64,000 bases of DNA from JAOPZW01 sp963789015. GTDB lineage: Bacteria; Actinomycetota; Thermoleophilia; Solirubrobacterales; Solirubrobacteraceae. Made by a program: the position numbers and the translations under genes. Location: contig CAWBIU010000001.1 of NCBI GenBank assembly GCA_963789015.1, forward strand, positions 2,232,001 to 2,296,000, read 5' to 3'. The notes beneath the pieces were generated by a model. The model saw only the letters and a program-made list of their open reading frames with translations, had not been told where the DNA came from and made no database searches. This document shows, piece after piece, positions 8,581 to 17,737 of the stretch. The first letter of the stretch is position 1. Each line of letters begins with the position of its first letter.

Positions 8581-9999
8581 TCAGTCGCCGCCGCTGCCGG
8601 AGGAGTCGCTCTCGACGGTCGTCGCGGGCGCGACGGCGGGCGGCGTGGTCACGGGCGGGGGAGCGGTGATCGTCGGCGTGTCGTCGTGATCGCCGTCGTC
8701 GCCGCCGCTGCCCTTGCCCGAGGAGTCGTCGCCGCCCGACGAGCCCGAGCCGCTGGAGCCCGAGCCGCTGTGCGACGAGCCGGAGCCCGAGCTTCCGCTC
8801 GAGCTCTTGCCCTTCCCGCTCTTGCCGACTTCCCTTGCCGCGTCCCCGGCCCTTGCCGCTGCTGCCGCTGCCGGACGAGTCGTCGCCGCTCTTGCCCGAT
8901 CCGCTCGAGCCCTGGCCCGAGGAGTCGGAGTCGTCGTCGTCGTGACCGGATCCCGAGGAGCCAGAGCCGGAGGAGCCGGAGCTGCCCGAGCCCGAGTTCG
9001 AGCTCGACCCGCTCGACTCGCGCGAGCCGCTCGGGACGACGAGCCGCTATTCGACGAGCTCTTCTTGCGCTTCGCCTTCTTCTTCTTCGCCTTGTCCTCG
9101 GACGTCTTCGCGGAGGAGGACGAGCTCGTCGTCGTCCCGGCCGTGACCGAGGCGAGCGCCGGAGCGGCCATCGGGTCCTTGTCCGGGCCGTTCGAGGAAG
9201 ACGACGAGGAGGGCGTGGAGGCGGTCTGCTCCGTGGCTGCGCGGCCGCTGTCGGGCGTCACGACGTCGGCGACCTTGGGCCCGCCCGTGGCGATCGCGCC
9301 GGTGGCGAGCACCGCCGCGGCGCCGGCCTTGAGCGACATCGAGGCGGCGCCCGCGCCGCCGGCGCCGGCCGCGACCTCGGCCACGCGCGCGACCGTCGCG
9401 TCGCCGCCGCTCGTCGCCATGAAGTGCAGGAGCGGCGCCGGCGTGATGGCCGTGGCGCCGGTGCGCAGGGTGTGGCGCGCGCGGTGGACGAGCTGGCGCA
9501 CGGCGCCGTCGGTCAGGCCGAGCTCCTCGGCGACCTCGGCGTGCGCGCGCCCGTCGACGGCGATCGCCAGCAGCGCGGCGCGCTGGCGCGCCGGGAGCTG
9601 CGAGATGCCGTCGAGCGCACGGCGGACCTCGTCGCGGCGTTCGAGCTCGGTCGCCGGCTCGGCCGCGAAGCCGCCCACGGACTCGGGGACCTCCTCGAGC
9701 GCCTCGCCGACCTTCTTGAGCGCGTTGATCGCCGCGTTGTGGGCGATCCGGTACAGCCACGGCCGCAGGTCGCGGATCTCCGCGCCCCGCCGCAGCGACG
9801 ACCACGCGTTGAGGAACGTCGCCTGGACGACGTCCTCGGCCAGCTGCTCGGAGAGCATCCGCCGCAGGTAGCGCAGCAGCGGCCGGCGGTAGCGGTCGAC
9901 GATCGCCTCGAAGGCGCGGTCGTGGCCGGCCGCTGCCAGAGCGGCGAGCCGCTCGTCGGTCTGCGTGCGCAGCAACGCGTTGGAGAGCATGGGAGTCAT
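8581..9999 (-). CDS. ECF RNA polymerase sigma factor with C-terminal membrane anchor and Ser/Gly-rich tail (local frameshift)
   Basis: The first 180 residues are a sigma-70 family ECF factor. Region 2 reads AFEAIVDRYRRPLLRYLRR, AEDVVQATFLNAW and RPWLYRIAHNAAINALKK; region 4 reads LPARQRAALLAI and LGLTDGAVRQLVHRARHTLR. After it comes a short hydrophobic segment (MSLKAGAAAVLATGAIATGG, about 230-250), then a long Ser/Thr/Lys/Gly-rich tail. Between about 8840 and 9030 the Ser/Gly/Asp pattern continues in another frame while the present frame turns Arg/Ala-rich, so two compensating indels are likely and the tail is probably Ser/Gly-rich throughout. An anchored ECF factor needs release or acts at the membrane. 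No anti-sigma gene is adjacent. Confidence 0.82.
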   Translation of the reverse strand: MTPMLSNALLRTQTDERLAALAAAGHDRAFEAIVDRYRRPLLRYLRRMLSEQLAEDVVQATFLNAWSSLRRGAEIRDLRPWLYRIAHNAAINALKKVGEALEEVPESVGGFAAEPATELERRDEVRRALDGISQLPARQRAALLAIAVDGRAHAEVAEELGLTDGAVRQLVHRARHTLRTGATAITPAPLLHFMATSGGDATVARVAEVAAGAGGAGAASMSLKAGAAAVLATGAIATGGPKVADVVTPDSGRAATEQTASTPSSSSSSNGPDKDPMAAPALASVTAGTTTSSSSSAKTSEDKAKKKKAKRKKSSSNSGSSSRAARASRAGRARTRARAAPAPPALAPRDPVTTTTTPTPRARARADRARAATTRPAAAAAARAGDAAREVGKSGKGKSSSGSSGSGSSHSGSGSSGSGSSGGDDSSGKGSGGDDGDHDDTPTITAPPPVTTPPAVAPATTVESDSSGSGGD

Positions 10000-10082
10000 G
10001 GCGACGAACCCTGAGACAACGGTAGCGGCCGTCCGTCACGTTCCGGCGCAGTCGTGCGGCGCCTGCCGGGGGATCGTGCGTG

Positions 10083-10481
10083 TTAACGCAACAGCTCGAG
10101 GCCCGTCTCGGCCGCGCGTCTGACCACGGGCAGCGCCTCGACCTTGCGGGCGAACTCGGCCGGCGTGTAGCAGTGCACGTCGGCGACGTCGCCCATCTCC
10201 GAGGCGTCCCACAGGCTGCCGGCCTGGTAGACGCGCTCGAGCCACGGGACGCCGTCGAAGAACTCCGAGACGAGCACGATCACGAACTCGGGCCCGCGCT
10301 CGCGCTGGGGCCCCATGCCCTGCATGTCGCCGACCCTCGCGCCGCCGAGCAGCGCGCGCTCCAGCGGCCAGCGATCCCCGACGCGCTCGAGATACCGGTT
10401 GAGCTCGCGCCGGTTGACGGCCTCCGCGACGATCACCGACCCATTCTGGCGCAGCGGACCGCCTGCGTACAGGCGGTTCAC
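10083..10481 (-). CDS. Hypothetical protein, possibly nucleotidyltransferase-like
   Basis: A 132-residue soluble protein that I cannot place firmly. It has a strand-like EFVIVLVSEFF segment followed by GVPWLERVYQAGSLWDASEMGDVADVHCYTPAEFARK. Its last part resembles the C-terminal region of some minimal nucleotidyltransferases, where a DVH(C/I)YTPEEF-type phrase follows the active-site sheet, but no GSxxxG-DxD motif is visible. The start is ATG 10481 or the in-frame GTG at 10436. It lies 7 bp downstream of the M16 peptidase stop on the same strand and may be co-transcribed with it. Confidence 0.55.
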   Translation of the reverse strand: MNRLYAGGPLRQNGSVIVAEAVNRRELNRYLERVGDRWPLERALLGGARVGDMQGMGPQRERGPEFVIVLVSEFFDGVPWLERVYQAGSLWDASEMGDVADVHCYTPAEFARKVEALPVVRRAAETGLELLR

Positions 10482-10488
10482 CGCATGT

Positions 10489-11739
10489 TCAGAACTCGGT
10501 GTCGGAATGAGGACCGACGCAGCCCACGGAGAGCTGCTCGGGGTCCACGCAGCGCGCCGCGGCGACGACCTCGTCGAACGTCACGTCGTCGAGCAGGCCG
10601 ATCGCGCGGTCGGGATCGATGTCCTCGCCGAAGACGATCGTCTGGTTGGCCGCGTAGCGCGCGACGGCGTTCGTGTTCTCGAACGCGAGCACCCGGCGGC
10701 CGGCGGCATACGCGCGGGCGCGCTCGACCTCCTCGGGCGTCGGGCCGTCCTCGTGCAGCTCGGCCACGATCTCGCGCATGCGCGTGTAGGCCTCGACGGT
10801 CTTGGCCGACTCCAGCCCGGCGCCGAGCTGCAGCACCGGCACGTCGGCGAAGGAGTGCTCGGTCGCCCAGACGGAGTAGCAGAGGCCGCGCTGCTCGCGG
10901 ATCTCGTCGAACAGGCGCGAGCCCATCGAGCCGCCGAGCAGCGTCGAGTAGATCGCGAAGGCGGCGCGCGCCTTGGGATCGTGGACGTCGAACTCGGGCC
11001 GGTAGCTCATCCGCAGGTGCGACTGGTTCGTGTCGCGCTCCTCGACGAGCTTGCGCGGCTCGAACGGCGGCGCGGGCTCGAAGGGATCGGGCCCGGGCAG
11101 CGTCGGGAAGCGCTCGAAGCGCTCCGTCACGCCGCCGTTGGCGGCCACGTGCTCGAGGTTGCCGACGATGAACGCGCCGCCGTGCTCGCCCGCCCAGCGG
11201 CGCTCGCGGAAGGCGACGATCGCGTCGCGCGTGAACTCGCGCAGGTGGTCCTCCGGGCCGAGCACGCTGCGCCCGAGCGGGTGGTCGCCGAACGCGGCGC
11301 GGTCGATGACCTCCTCGGCCACGGCCGACGGCTGGTCCTTGTAGCGCTGGATCTCCTGGATGACGACGCCGCGCTCGCGGTCGAGCTCGCCGGCGTCGAT
11401 GCGCGGGCGGCCGACGAAGTCGGTGAGCAGGTCGATCGCCTCCATCGCCGCCTCGGCGCGGACGGTGATGTGGAAGGCGACGAGGTCGTGGCTCGTGTAG
11501 GCGTTGAGCGACCCGCCCATCCGCTCGGCCGTCTCGTTGACCTTGCGGTAGTCGTCGTAGATCTGCCCGCCCTTGAACACGAGGTGCTCGAGGAAGTGGG
11601 CCATCCCGTTCTCCTCCGGGTGCTCGGTGCGCGCACCGGCGTCGAAGGCCACGAGGATCGTCGTCGCGCGCGTGCCCTCGAGGGCGACGCGATGGATCGA
11701 AAGGCCGTTCCCGGCGGTCGAGGAGGTAATCTGAGGCAT
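10489..11739 (-). CDS. M16 family zinc metallopeptidase (insulinase/pitrilysin-type)
   Basis: A 416-residue single-chain M16 peptidase of the mitochondrial processing peptidase-like (PqqL/YmxG) type found in many bacteria. The inverted zinc motif HFLEH (H48, E51, H52) is present, with the downstream glutamate ligand in RERGVVIQEIQRY. The C-terminal half contains LLGGSMGSRLFDEIREQRGLCYSV, the conserved substrate-binding loop. ATG 11739 (MPQITSSTAG) gives a standard N-terminus with no signal peptide, so it is probably cytoplasmic. It is transcribed divergently from ftsE with 93 bp between starts. In other actinobacteria such genes sit near pnp/dapB; this placement differs. Confidence 0.9.
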   Translation of the reverse strand: MPQITSSTAGNGLSIHRVALEGTRATTILVAFDAGARTEHPEENGMAHFLEHLVFKGGQIYDDYRKVNETAERMGGSLNAYTSHDLVAFHITVRAEAAMEAIDLLTDFVGRPRIDAGELDRERGVVIQEIQRYKDQPSAVAEEVIDRAAFGDHPLGRSVLGPEDHLREFTRDAIVAFRERRWAGEHGGAFIVGNLEHVAANGGVTERFERFPTLPGPDPFEPAPPFEPRKLVEERDTNQSHLRMSYRPEFDVHDPKARAAFAIYSTLLGGSMGSRLFDEIREQRGLCYSVWATEHSFADVPVLQLGAGLESAKTVEAYTRMREIVAELHEDGPTPEEVERARAYAAGRRVLAFENTNAVARYAANQTIVFGEDIDPDRAIGLLDDVTFDEVVAAARCVDPEQLSVGCVGPHSDTEF

Positions 11740-11832
11740 CCGAAAGGACGATACCGGGCGGCCTGCAAACGGCCTTGCACCGGGGCGTCCGGGCAGGGAA
11801 CGACGGCCCCTCCGGCTAACCTCGCAGCAGCC

Positions 11833-12690
11833 ATGGCGACGACCCAAGCCGATCGACAGGCCTCTCACGAGACCCCCGTGGGGGCGCGCCCGCCGCGCCC
11901 GGTGGTCATCGAGTTCGCGGACGTGTCCAAGCGCTACGCGGGCGGCGAGACCGGCCTCGACGACGTCACGTTCACGGTCCGCCGCGGCGAGTTCGTGTTC
12001 CTCGTCGGCTCGACGGGCAGCGGCAAGTCGACGCTCATGCGCCTGCTCATCAAGGAGCTCGACCCGACGTCGGGGACGATCCGCGTGGCCGGCCGCAGCC
12101 TCGCCGACATCACGCGCAAGAAGGTGCCGCACTACCGGCGCAACCTCGGCGTCGTCTTCCAGGACTTCAAGCTGCTGCCCAGCCGCACGGTGCACGACAA
12201 CGTCGCCTACGCGCTGCAGGTCACGGGCGGCTCGCGCCGCGAGATCCGCGACAAGGTGCCCGACATCCTGCGCCTCACCGGCCTGTCGACGAAGCTGCAC
12301 TCGATGCCCGACCAGCTCTCGGGCGGCGAGCAGCAGCGCGTCTCGGTCGCGCGCGCGTTCGTCAACCACCCGCCGCTGCTGCTGGCCGACGAGCCGACGG
12401 GCAACCTCGATCCCGAGACCTCGATCGGGATCATGCAGCTGCTCTACCGGATCAACCGGACCGGCACGACGGTCGTCGTGGCCACGCACGACAGCGCGAT
12501 GGTCGACCGCATGCGCCGCCGCGTCATCGAGCTCAGCCACGGGCGCATCGTGCGCGACGAGATCGCCGGCCAGTACGCGCCGCGCGACATGTCGACGGCC
12601 GAGTTCGGCGCGCTCCTGCGCGAGCCGGCGCCCGAGCCCCAGCGTGTGCCGCAGGACGGCGACATGTTCGACGACGCCTTCAACGACTGA
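11833..12690 (+). CDS. ftsE: Cell division ATP-binding protein FtsE
   Basis: The ATPase half of the FtsEX complex, which couples cytoplasmic ATP hydrolysis to activation of periplasmic cell-wall hydrolases at the septum. The Walker A is GSTGSGKST, the Q-loop VVFQDFKLLPSRTV, the signature LSGGEQQRVSVARA, and the Walker B LLLADEPTGNLD with H-switch ATHDSAMVD. At 285 residues it is longer than the usual 225-230, through about 25 extra residues at the N-terminus and an acidic tail of about 35. Its stop overlaps the ftsX ATG. The gene order ftsE-ftsX, then peptidase, RNase and smpB matches other actinobacteria. Confidence 0.95.
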   Translation: MATTQADRQASHETPVGARPPRPVVIEFADVSKRYAGGETGLDDVTFTVRRGEFVFLVGSTGSGKSTLMRLLIKELDPTSGTIRVAGRSLADITRKKVPHYRRNLGVVFQDFKLLPSRTVHDNVAYALQVTGGSRREIRDKVPDILRLTGLSTKLHSMPDQLSGGEQQRVSVARAFVNHPPLLLADEPTGNLDPETSIGIMQLLYRINRTGTTVVVATHDSAMVDRMRRRVIELSHGRIVRDEIAGQYAPRDMSTAEFGALLREPAPEPQRVPQDGDMFDDAFND

Positions 12691-13586
12691 TGCGCTTCGC
12701 CTTCTTCCTGCGCGAGGCGTTCCGCTCGATGTCGCGCAACGCGGTGCCGAGCTTCGCGGCGATGGCGTCCGTGCTCGTCACCGTGCTCGTGCTCGGCGTC
12801 TTCATCCCGGTCGTGCAGGCGACGACGGGCGCGGCCAACGACGTGCGCGGCCGCGTGCTCGTCAACGTCTACATGAAGTCCAACTCCGAGCGCGGGGACG
12901 TCGAGCGCGTGCGCGAGAAGCTGCGCGACGACGTCGCCCATGTGGGGACGATCGAGTACGTCTCGAAGGCCGATGCGCTGGCCGAGCAGCGCAAGCGCTA
13001 CCCCGAGGCCTACGACCTGCTCGGCTCCAACCCGCTGCCCGACACCTTCCGGCTCACGCCCGACAAGCCGGACAACGCGCTCGCCCTGCGCGACGCGCTC
13101 GCGCCCGAGGCGCCCGGCGGCGGGCGCACGACGATCGACCCGTCGATCGACCAGGTCAAGAACTCGCGCGACGACACCCAGAAGATCCTCGTCGCCACGC
13201 GCGTGGTGAAGCTCACCACCGGCCTGCTGGCGATCCTGCTCGTCGTCGCCTCCGTGCTGCTCGTCTCGAACACGATCCGCCTGTCGCTCTTCTCGCGCCG
13301 GCGCGAGGTCGAGGTCATGAAGCTCGTCGGCGCGACCGACTGGTTCATCCGCTGGCCGTTCGTGATCGAGGGCATCGTGCTCGGCGCGCTCGGCGGCCTG
13401 CTCGCCATCGCGCTGCTGGTGATCGGCAAGATCGCGCTGCTCGATCCGCTCATCGACCAGTTCTCGCTGCTCGCCGCGCCGGACACGATCCACTTCGGGC
13501 TGCTCGTCGGCGTGCTGCTGCTCGCCTCGGTGGCGGTCAGCGCCGCCGGCTCGGGCCTGTCGCTGCGCCGCTTCCTGCGCGTCTGA
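12690..13586 (+). CDS. ftsX: Cell division permease-like protein FtsX
   Basis: The membrane partner of FtsE. The 298-residue protein begins with RFAFFLREAFRSMSRNAVPS, the usual cytoplasmic amphipathic start. One membrane span follows (ASVLVTVLVLGVFIPVV), then an extracellular domain of about 150 residues with the typical SKADALAEQRKRYPE phrase. Three C-terminal spans follow, with the loop SRRREVEVMKLVGATDWFIR between the first two. The ATG overlaps the ftsE stop by one base. The extracellular loop presumably engages a hydrolase; the S41 protease encoded next is a candidate partner by position only. Confidence 0.94.
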   Translation: MRFAFFLREAFRSMSRNAVPSFAAMASVLVTVLVLGVFIPVVQATTGAANDVRGRVLVNVYMKSNSERGDVERVREKLRDDVAHVGTIEYVSKADALAEQRKRYPEAYDLLGSNPLPDTFRLTPDKPDNALALRDALAPEAPGGGRTTIDPSIDQVKNSRDDTQKILVATRVVKLTTGLLAILLVVASVLLVSNTIRLSLFSRRREVEVMKLVGATDWFIRWPFVIEGIVLGALGGLLAIALLVIGKIALLDPLIDQFSLLAAPDTIHFGLLVGVLLLASVAVSAAGSGLSLRRFLRV

Positions 13587-13622
13587 CCGGGACCTGACCC
13601 GCCGCGCCCTACCATCGGCTGC

Positions 13623-14832
13623 GTGCGTCCGCGCCGTCGATCGATCCGCCGTCCCGCGCTCGTCGCCGGCCTCGTGCTCGTCGTGCTCGCCGCCGGCGCG
13701 TGGGTCGGCGGGCGTCACTCGGACTGGCTGCCCGGGCCGCTGCGCGCCGCGCTCGTGGGCGACGCGGACACGCGCGTCGTCGCCGAGGCGATCGACGACG
13801 TCCACGACACCTACTACCGCGAGATCCCCAAGGACGTCCTCGCCGACAACGCGATCGACGGCGTGGTGGCCAGGCTCGGCGACCGCTTCTCCAACTACTT
13901 CGACCCCAAGGAGTACGCGCGCTTCAAGCAGTCCCAGAACAGCGAGTTCTCGGGCGTCGGGCTCGCCGTCGGCGAGCACCCGAAGGGGCTGCGCGTCGAG
14001 GTCGTCTACGACGGCTCGCCGGCCGACCGCGCGGGCATCGTGCGCGGCGACATCATCGTCGAGGCAGCGGGCCGGAAGCTCGCGGGGCGCAGCTCGCGCG
14101 AGTCGGTCTCCTACATCCAGGGCCCGCCGGGCAGCCGCGTGCGGCTCGTCTGGCGGCACGACGGCCGGCGCCGGACGAACATCCTCACGCGCACGACGGT
14201 GACGGTCCCCGCCGTCGCCTCCCAGATGCGCCGCGCCGGGAGCTGCCGCGCCGGCGTCGTGCGCCTGTCGCAGTTCAGCTCGGGCGCCCACGCCGAGGTC
14301 TACGACGCGCTCGCGCCGCCAGTCCAAGCGCGGGGCCGAGGCGTTCGTGCTCGACCTGCGCGGCAACGGCGGCGGGCTGGTCAGCGAGGCCCAGCTCGTG
14401 GCCAGCGCGTTCCTGTCCGACGGCCCGATCGTCTCGACCCGCGGGCGCGCGGTGCCCGAGCGCACCCTGCGCGCCACCGGCGACCCCGTCGTGCCGCGCC
14501 GCCCGCTCGTGGTGCTCGTCGACCGCGACACGGCGTCGGCCTCGGAGATCGTCGCCGGCGCCCTGCAGGATCGCAAGCGCGCGAAGGTCGTCGGGACGCG
14601 GACGTTCGGCAAGGGTGTCTTCCAGGAGGTCATCGAGCTCTCCAACGGCGGCGCGCTCGACATCACCGCGGGCCAGTACTTCACGCCCAACGGCCGCAAC
14701 CTCGGAGGGAAGGGCGTCACGCCCGGATCGGGTATCGCTCCCGACGTGAAGGCCGAGGACGAGACGAAGACGAAGCCCGACGAGGGGCTCGACAAGGCGC
14801 TCGAGGTCCTGGGCCGCGAGTGCCGCGCGTGA
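13623..14832 (+). CDS. S41 family C-terminal processing peptidase (CtpA-like), one frameshift
   Basis: A secreted or membrane-anchored serine protease. From a GTG start, an N-terminal span (ALVAGLVLVVLAAGAWVGG) precedes the N-terminal helical region. A PDZ domain (SGVGLAVGEHPKGLRVEVVY, then GSPADRAGIVRGDIIVEAAG) and the S41 catalytic core follow. The catalytic Ser is in DRDTASASEIVAGAL and the Lys in GTRTFGKGVFQ. The frame changes near 14320 (after EVYDALAPP), where a single base appears to be extra or missing; both sides are conserved, so error is likely. Repaired length is about 402 residues. The stop overlaps the GTG of the RNase gene. It follows FtsEX, suggesting a role in envelope remodelling. 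Confidence 0.85.
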
Positions 14833-16599
14833 CCCGCCGCGAGGGGCGCCCCGGGCGCGACGACACGTCGCTTCCCGCGTCGCGCGTCGTGCTGCTCGAG
14901 CAGCGCGGCCGCTTCCTCGTCGGCGAGCCGCTGTTCGAGCGCGGCCGGCGGCTGACGGTCGAGCGCTCGCGCGACGCCGCGCCGGGGCGGATCGCGCTGC
15001 TCAAGCCGCCGCGCGGGCGCGACGGCGGGGGCGCCCGGGCGCGGATCGAGCGCATCATCGGGCGCCCGGACGTCGCGCGCGACGTCATCGAGGCGCTGAT
15101 GCTCGACCGCGGCCTGTCGCGGCGCTTCCCGCCGGGCGTGGAGCGCGCCGCGGCCGAGGCGCGCGACGCGCCCGCCGACGTCCCGGCCCGGAACGACCTC
15201 ACCGACCTGGTCACGTTCACGATCGACCCGGAGAGCGCGCGCGACTTCGACGACGCGATCTCCGCCGAGCCGCTGGGCGAGGGGACGTGGCGGATCTGGG
15301 TCCACGTCGCCGACGTCACCGCCTTCGTGCGTCCCGGCTCGCCGCTCGACCGCGAGGCCTACCGTCGCGCGACCAGCGTCTACGTCCCGGCGGCGGTCGA
15401 GCCGATGCTCCCCGAGGCGCTGTCCAACGACGCCTGCTCGCTGCGCCCGGACGTCGAGCGGATGGCCGTCACCGTCGAGATGGACCTGCACGGCGCCGAG
15501 GTCCGCCGGGCCGCCTTCCACCGGTCGCGGATCCGCTCCGACGCCCGCCTGAGCTACGAGCAGGTGGACCGGATCTTCGCCGGCGAGGCGGCCGCGGAGG
15601 ACCCATGGGCGGGCCCGCTGGCCGCGGCGCGCGAGGCCGCGGCCGCCCTGCAGCGCGCGCCGCGAGGCGCGCGGGGCGCTGACCATCGAGGGCTCCGAGC
15701 CCGAGTTCGCGTTCGACCCGCGCGGTCACGTGACCGGCCAGCACGCGACCCAGCAGACCGAGTCGCACCGGCTCATCGAGCACCTGATGATCGCCGCCAA
15801 CGAGCAGGTCGCCGGGCTGCTCTCCGACCGCGACGTGCCGACCCTCTACCGCGTCCACGAGCGGCCCGAGCCGGCCGCCGTGCAGCGGCTGCTGGCCCAG
15901 CTCGCCTCGCTGGGCGTGCCGACGCCGCCGGCGACGGAGACGATGTCGCCGTCGCAGGCGAGCGACATCGTGGGGGAGTGCTCGGTGCTCGTCGACCAGC
16001 ACGTGCGCCGCACGGGACGCGGCCGGCGGGCGCTCACCGCGCTCATCCTGCGCACGCTCAAGCAGGCCCACTACTCGCCGCGCAACATCGGCCACGCGGG
16101 TCTCGGATCGCTGCGCTACTGCCATTTCACGTCGCCGATCCGCCGCTACCCCGACATCATCGCCCACCGCTCGCTGCTCAGCGCGATCGGCGCGGGCGAG
16201 GAGGCGCCGCCGGGCAGCGCGCTGGCCGAGGCGGGCACGTGGACGAGCGCCCGCGAGCGCGACGCGATGGCGATCGAGCGCGACGCCGACGCCGTCGCGC
16301 GCTGCTTCCTGCTCGAGCGCGAGCTCTTCGAGGGCGGCTGGGAGCAGGTCTTCACCGGCGAGGTCACAGGGCTGATCGGCGCCGGGGCGTTCGTCGCCTT
16401 CGGCGACGGGCACGAGGGGATGATCCCGGTGCGGCGGATGCGCGGCGACTGGTGGGAGCTCAACGAGGAGGGCACGATCCTCTTCGGGTCGCGCAGCGGC
16501 GCGGCGATCCGCCTCGGCGACGAGCTCACCGTGCGCGTGCAGCGCGTCGACGCCCCGCGCGGGCGGGTCGACCTGGACCTCGTCGAGCGCGCGGAGTAG
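14829..16599 (+). CDS. RNB-domain exoribonuclease (RNase R/II family), one frameshift
   Basis: A 3'-5' exoribonuclease. The RNB active site is seen in TIDPESARDFDDAISAE, with the metal-binding aspartates, and in LSNDACSLRPDVERMAVTVE. The C-terminal RNB part has RYCHFTSPIRRYPDIIAHR. A closing S1-like domain reads GEVTGLIGAGAFVAF and VRVQRVDAPRGRVDLDL. The N-terminal cold-shock region is short, as in actinobacterial RNase R/II. The frame changes near 15665, within a run of alternating GC after AREAAAALQRA; both sides are typical. It starts at GTG 14829, overlapping the protease stop. With SmpB and tmRNA encoded close by, a role in decay of non-stop mRNA is plausible, as known for RNase R. Confidence 0.85.
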
Positions 16600-16721
16600 C
16601 CTCGGTCGCCGTGCCCGGCTGACGCTGATCGCTCGCCTACGCGCTGTTCCCCCGCCCGCCGCCCTCGCGGTGCATCACGCCATGTCCTGATGCCGTGTGC
16701 ACACGAAAGGAGCGGCCATCC

Positions 16722-17183
16722 GTGGTCGAGATCAGGCGGATCCGCGACGTCGAGGGCGACCTCGTCGCCGGACTGTGGAGTGACATGAACAGCGCCGTCG
16801 AGGACGGCGCGCCGCTGAGCGAGGTCGGGCGGCGCAACATCGCGCTGATGCTGCAGGCATCGGCGTGGCACCTGCGCGCCTTCTGCCTCGTCGCCGTCGA
16901 CGACGGCCGGATCGTCGGCTTCGTCAACGGCACGCTCGACGCCGGCGACGGGCTGCTGCCCGGCGCGGCGGGTGAGATCGACGCGCTCTACGTCGTCCCC
17001 GAGGCCCGCCGCCGGGGCCTGAGCCGGCGCCTGGCCGAGGCGGCGCTCGCGTGGCTGCGTGAGCGCGGCGCCGGCCGGACGGTGCGGATGCTGGTCTGCG
17101 CGCAGGACGAGGAGGCGATCGGCTTCTGGTCGTCGCTGGGCTTCGAGCCCGACATGACGGTCCTGTCCCTGTACGCCGACTAG
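16722..17183 (+). CDS. GNAT family N-acetyltransferase
   Basis: A small GNAT enzyme transferring an acetyl group from acetyl-CoA to an unknown amine. The acetyl-CoA loop is ALYVVPEARRRGLSRRLAEA (the V-x-x-x-R-R-x-G-x-R/G form), preceded by the beta-4 strand AGEIDALYV and followed by the C-terminal IGFWSSLGFEPD motif. The GTG at 16722 is preferred because an AAAGGAG sequence sits 9 bases upstream; the GTG at 16695 has no ribosome binding site. It lies between the RNase and smpB genes on the same strand. The substrate cannot be deduced. Confidence 0.82.
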   Translation: MVEIRRIRDVEGDLVAGLWSDMNSAVEDGAPLSEVGRRNIALMLQASAWHLRAFCLVAVDDGRIVGFVNGTLDAGDGLLPGAAGEIDALYVVPEARRRGLSRRLAEAALAWLRERGAGRTVRMLVCAQDEEAIGFWSSLGFEPDMTVLSLYAD

Positions 17184-17239
17184 GCCGGTTCGTCGGGGCG
17201 GGCCGCCGCCCGCCCCGACCGAATACCCTCGAAGGAGCG

Positions 17240-17719
17240 ATGGCGAAGGGCAAGAAGCGCAAGGTGGCACCGGGCGACGTGGCGACGAACCGCCAGGCGT
17301 CGTACCGCTTCGAGCTGCTCGACAGGCTCGAGTGCGGCGTCGTGCTGCAGGGGACCGAGGTCAAGGCGCTGCGCGCCGGCTCGGCCCAGATCAAGGACGG
17401 CTACGCGTCCGTGCGCGACGGCGAGCTGTGGCTGCACAACGTCCACATCCCGCCCTACGGGCCGGCGGCGCGCGAGAACCACGAGCCCGAGCGCCCGCGC
17501 AAGCTGCTCGCCCACCGGCGCGAGATCGAGCGCCTGATCGGGCGCACGCAGGAGCGCGGCCTGACCATCGTCCCGACGCGGATCTACTTCTCCGAGGGCC
17601 GCGCCAAGGTCGAGATCGCGCTCGCGCGCGGCAAGGACCGCTTCGACAAGCGCGAGTCGATCAAGGCCCGCGAGCAGCAGCGCGACGTCGAGCGCGCCCT
17701 GCGCGACGTCCAGCGCTGA
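17240..17719 (+). CDS. smpB: SsrA-binding protein SmpB
   Basis: SmpB binds tmRNA and delivers it to stalled ribosomes in trans-translation. The 159-residue protein has the family motifs NRQASYRFELLDRLECGVVL, QGTEVKALRAG, IKDGYASVRDGELWL, HVHIPPY-like NVHIPPYG, and HRREIERLIGRTQERGLT. The basic C-terminal tail (KDRFDKRESIKAREQQRDVE) enters the mRNA channel. An AAGGAG precedes the ATG. The tmRNA gene lies about 4.1 kb downstream on the same strand, so both components of the rescue system are in this window. Confidence 0.96.
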   Translation: MAKGKKRKVAPGDVATNRQASYRFELLDRLECGVVLQGTEVKALRAGSAQIKDGYASVRDGELWLHNVHIPPYGPAARENHEPERPRKLLAHRREIERLIGRTQERGLTIVPTRIYFSEGRAKVEIALARGKDRFDKRESIKAREQQRDVERALRDVQR

Positions 17720-17737
17720 TAGCGGTCCTGCAAGGGA

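Noticed and set aside
8590..9060. Ser/Gly codon repeats as a mobile or satellite repeat
   Set aside because: They are in frame (after local correction) with the sigma-factor gene and read as a disordered protein tail.
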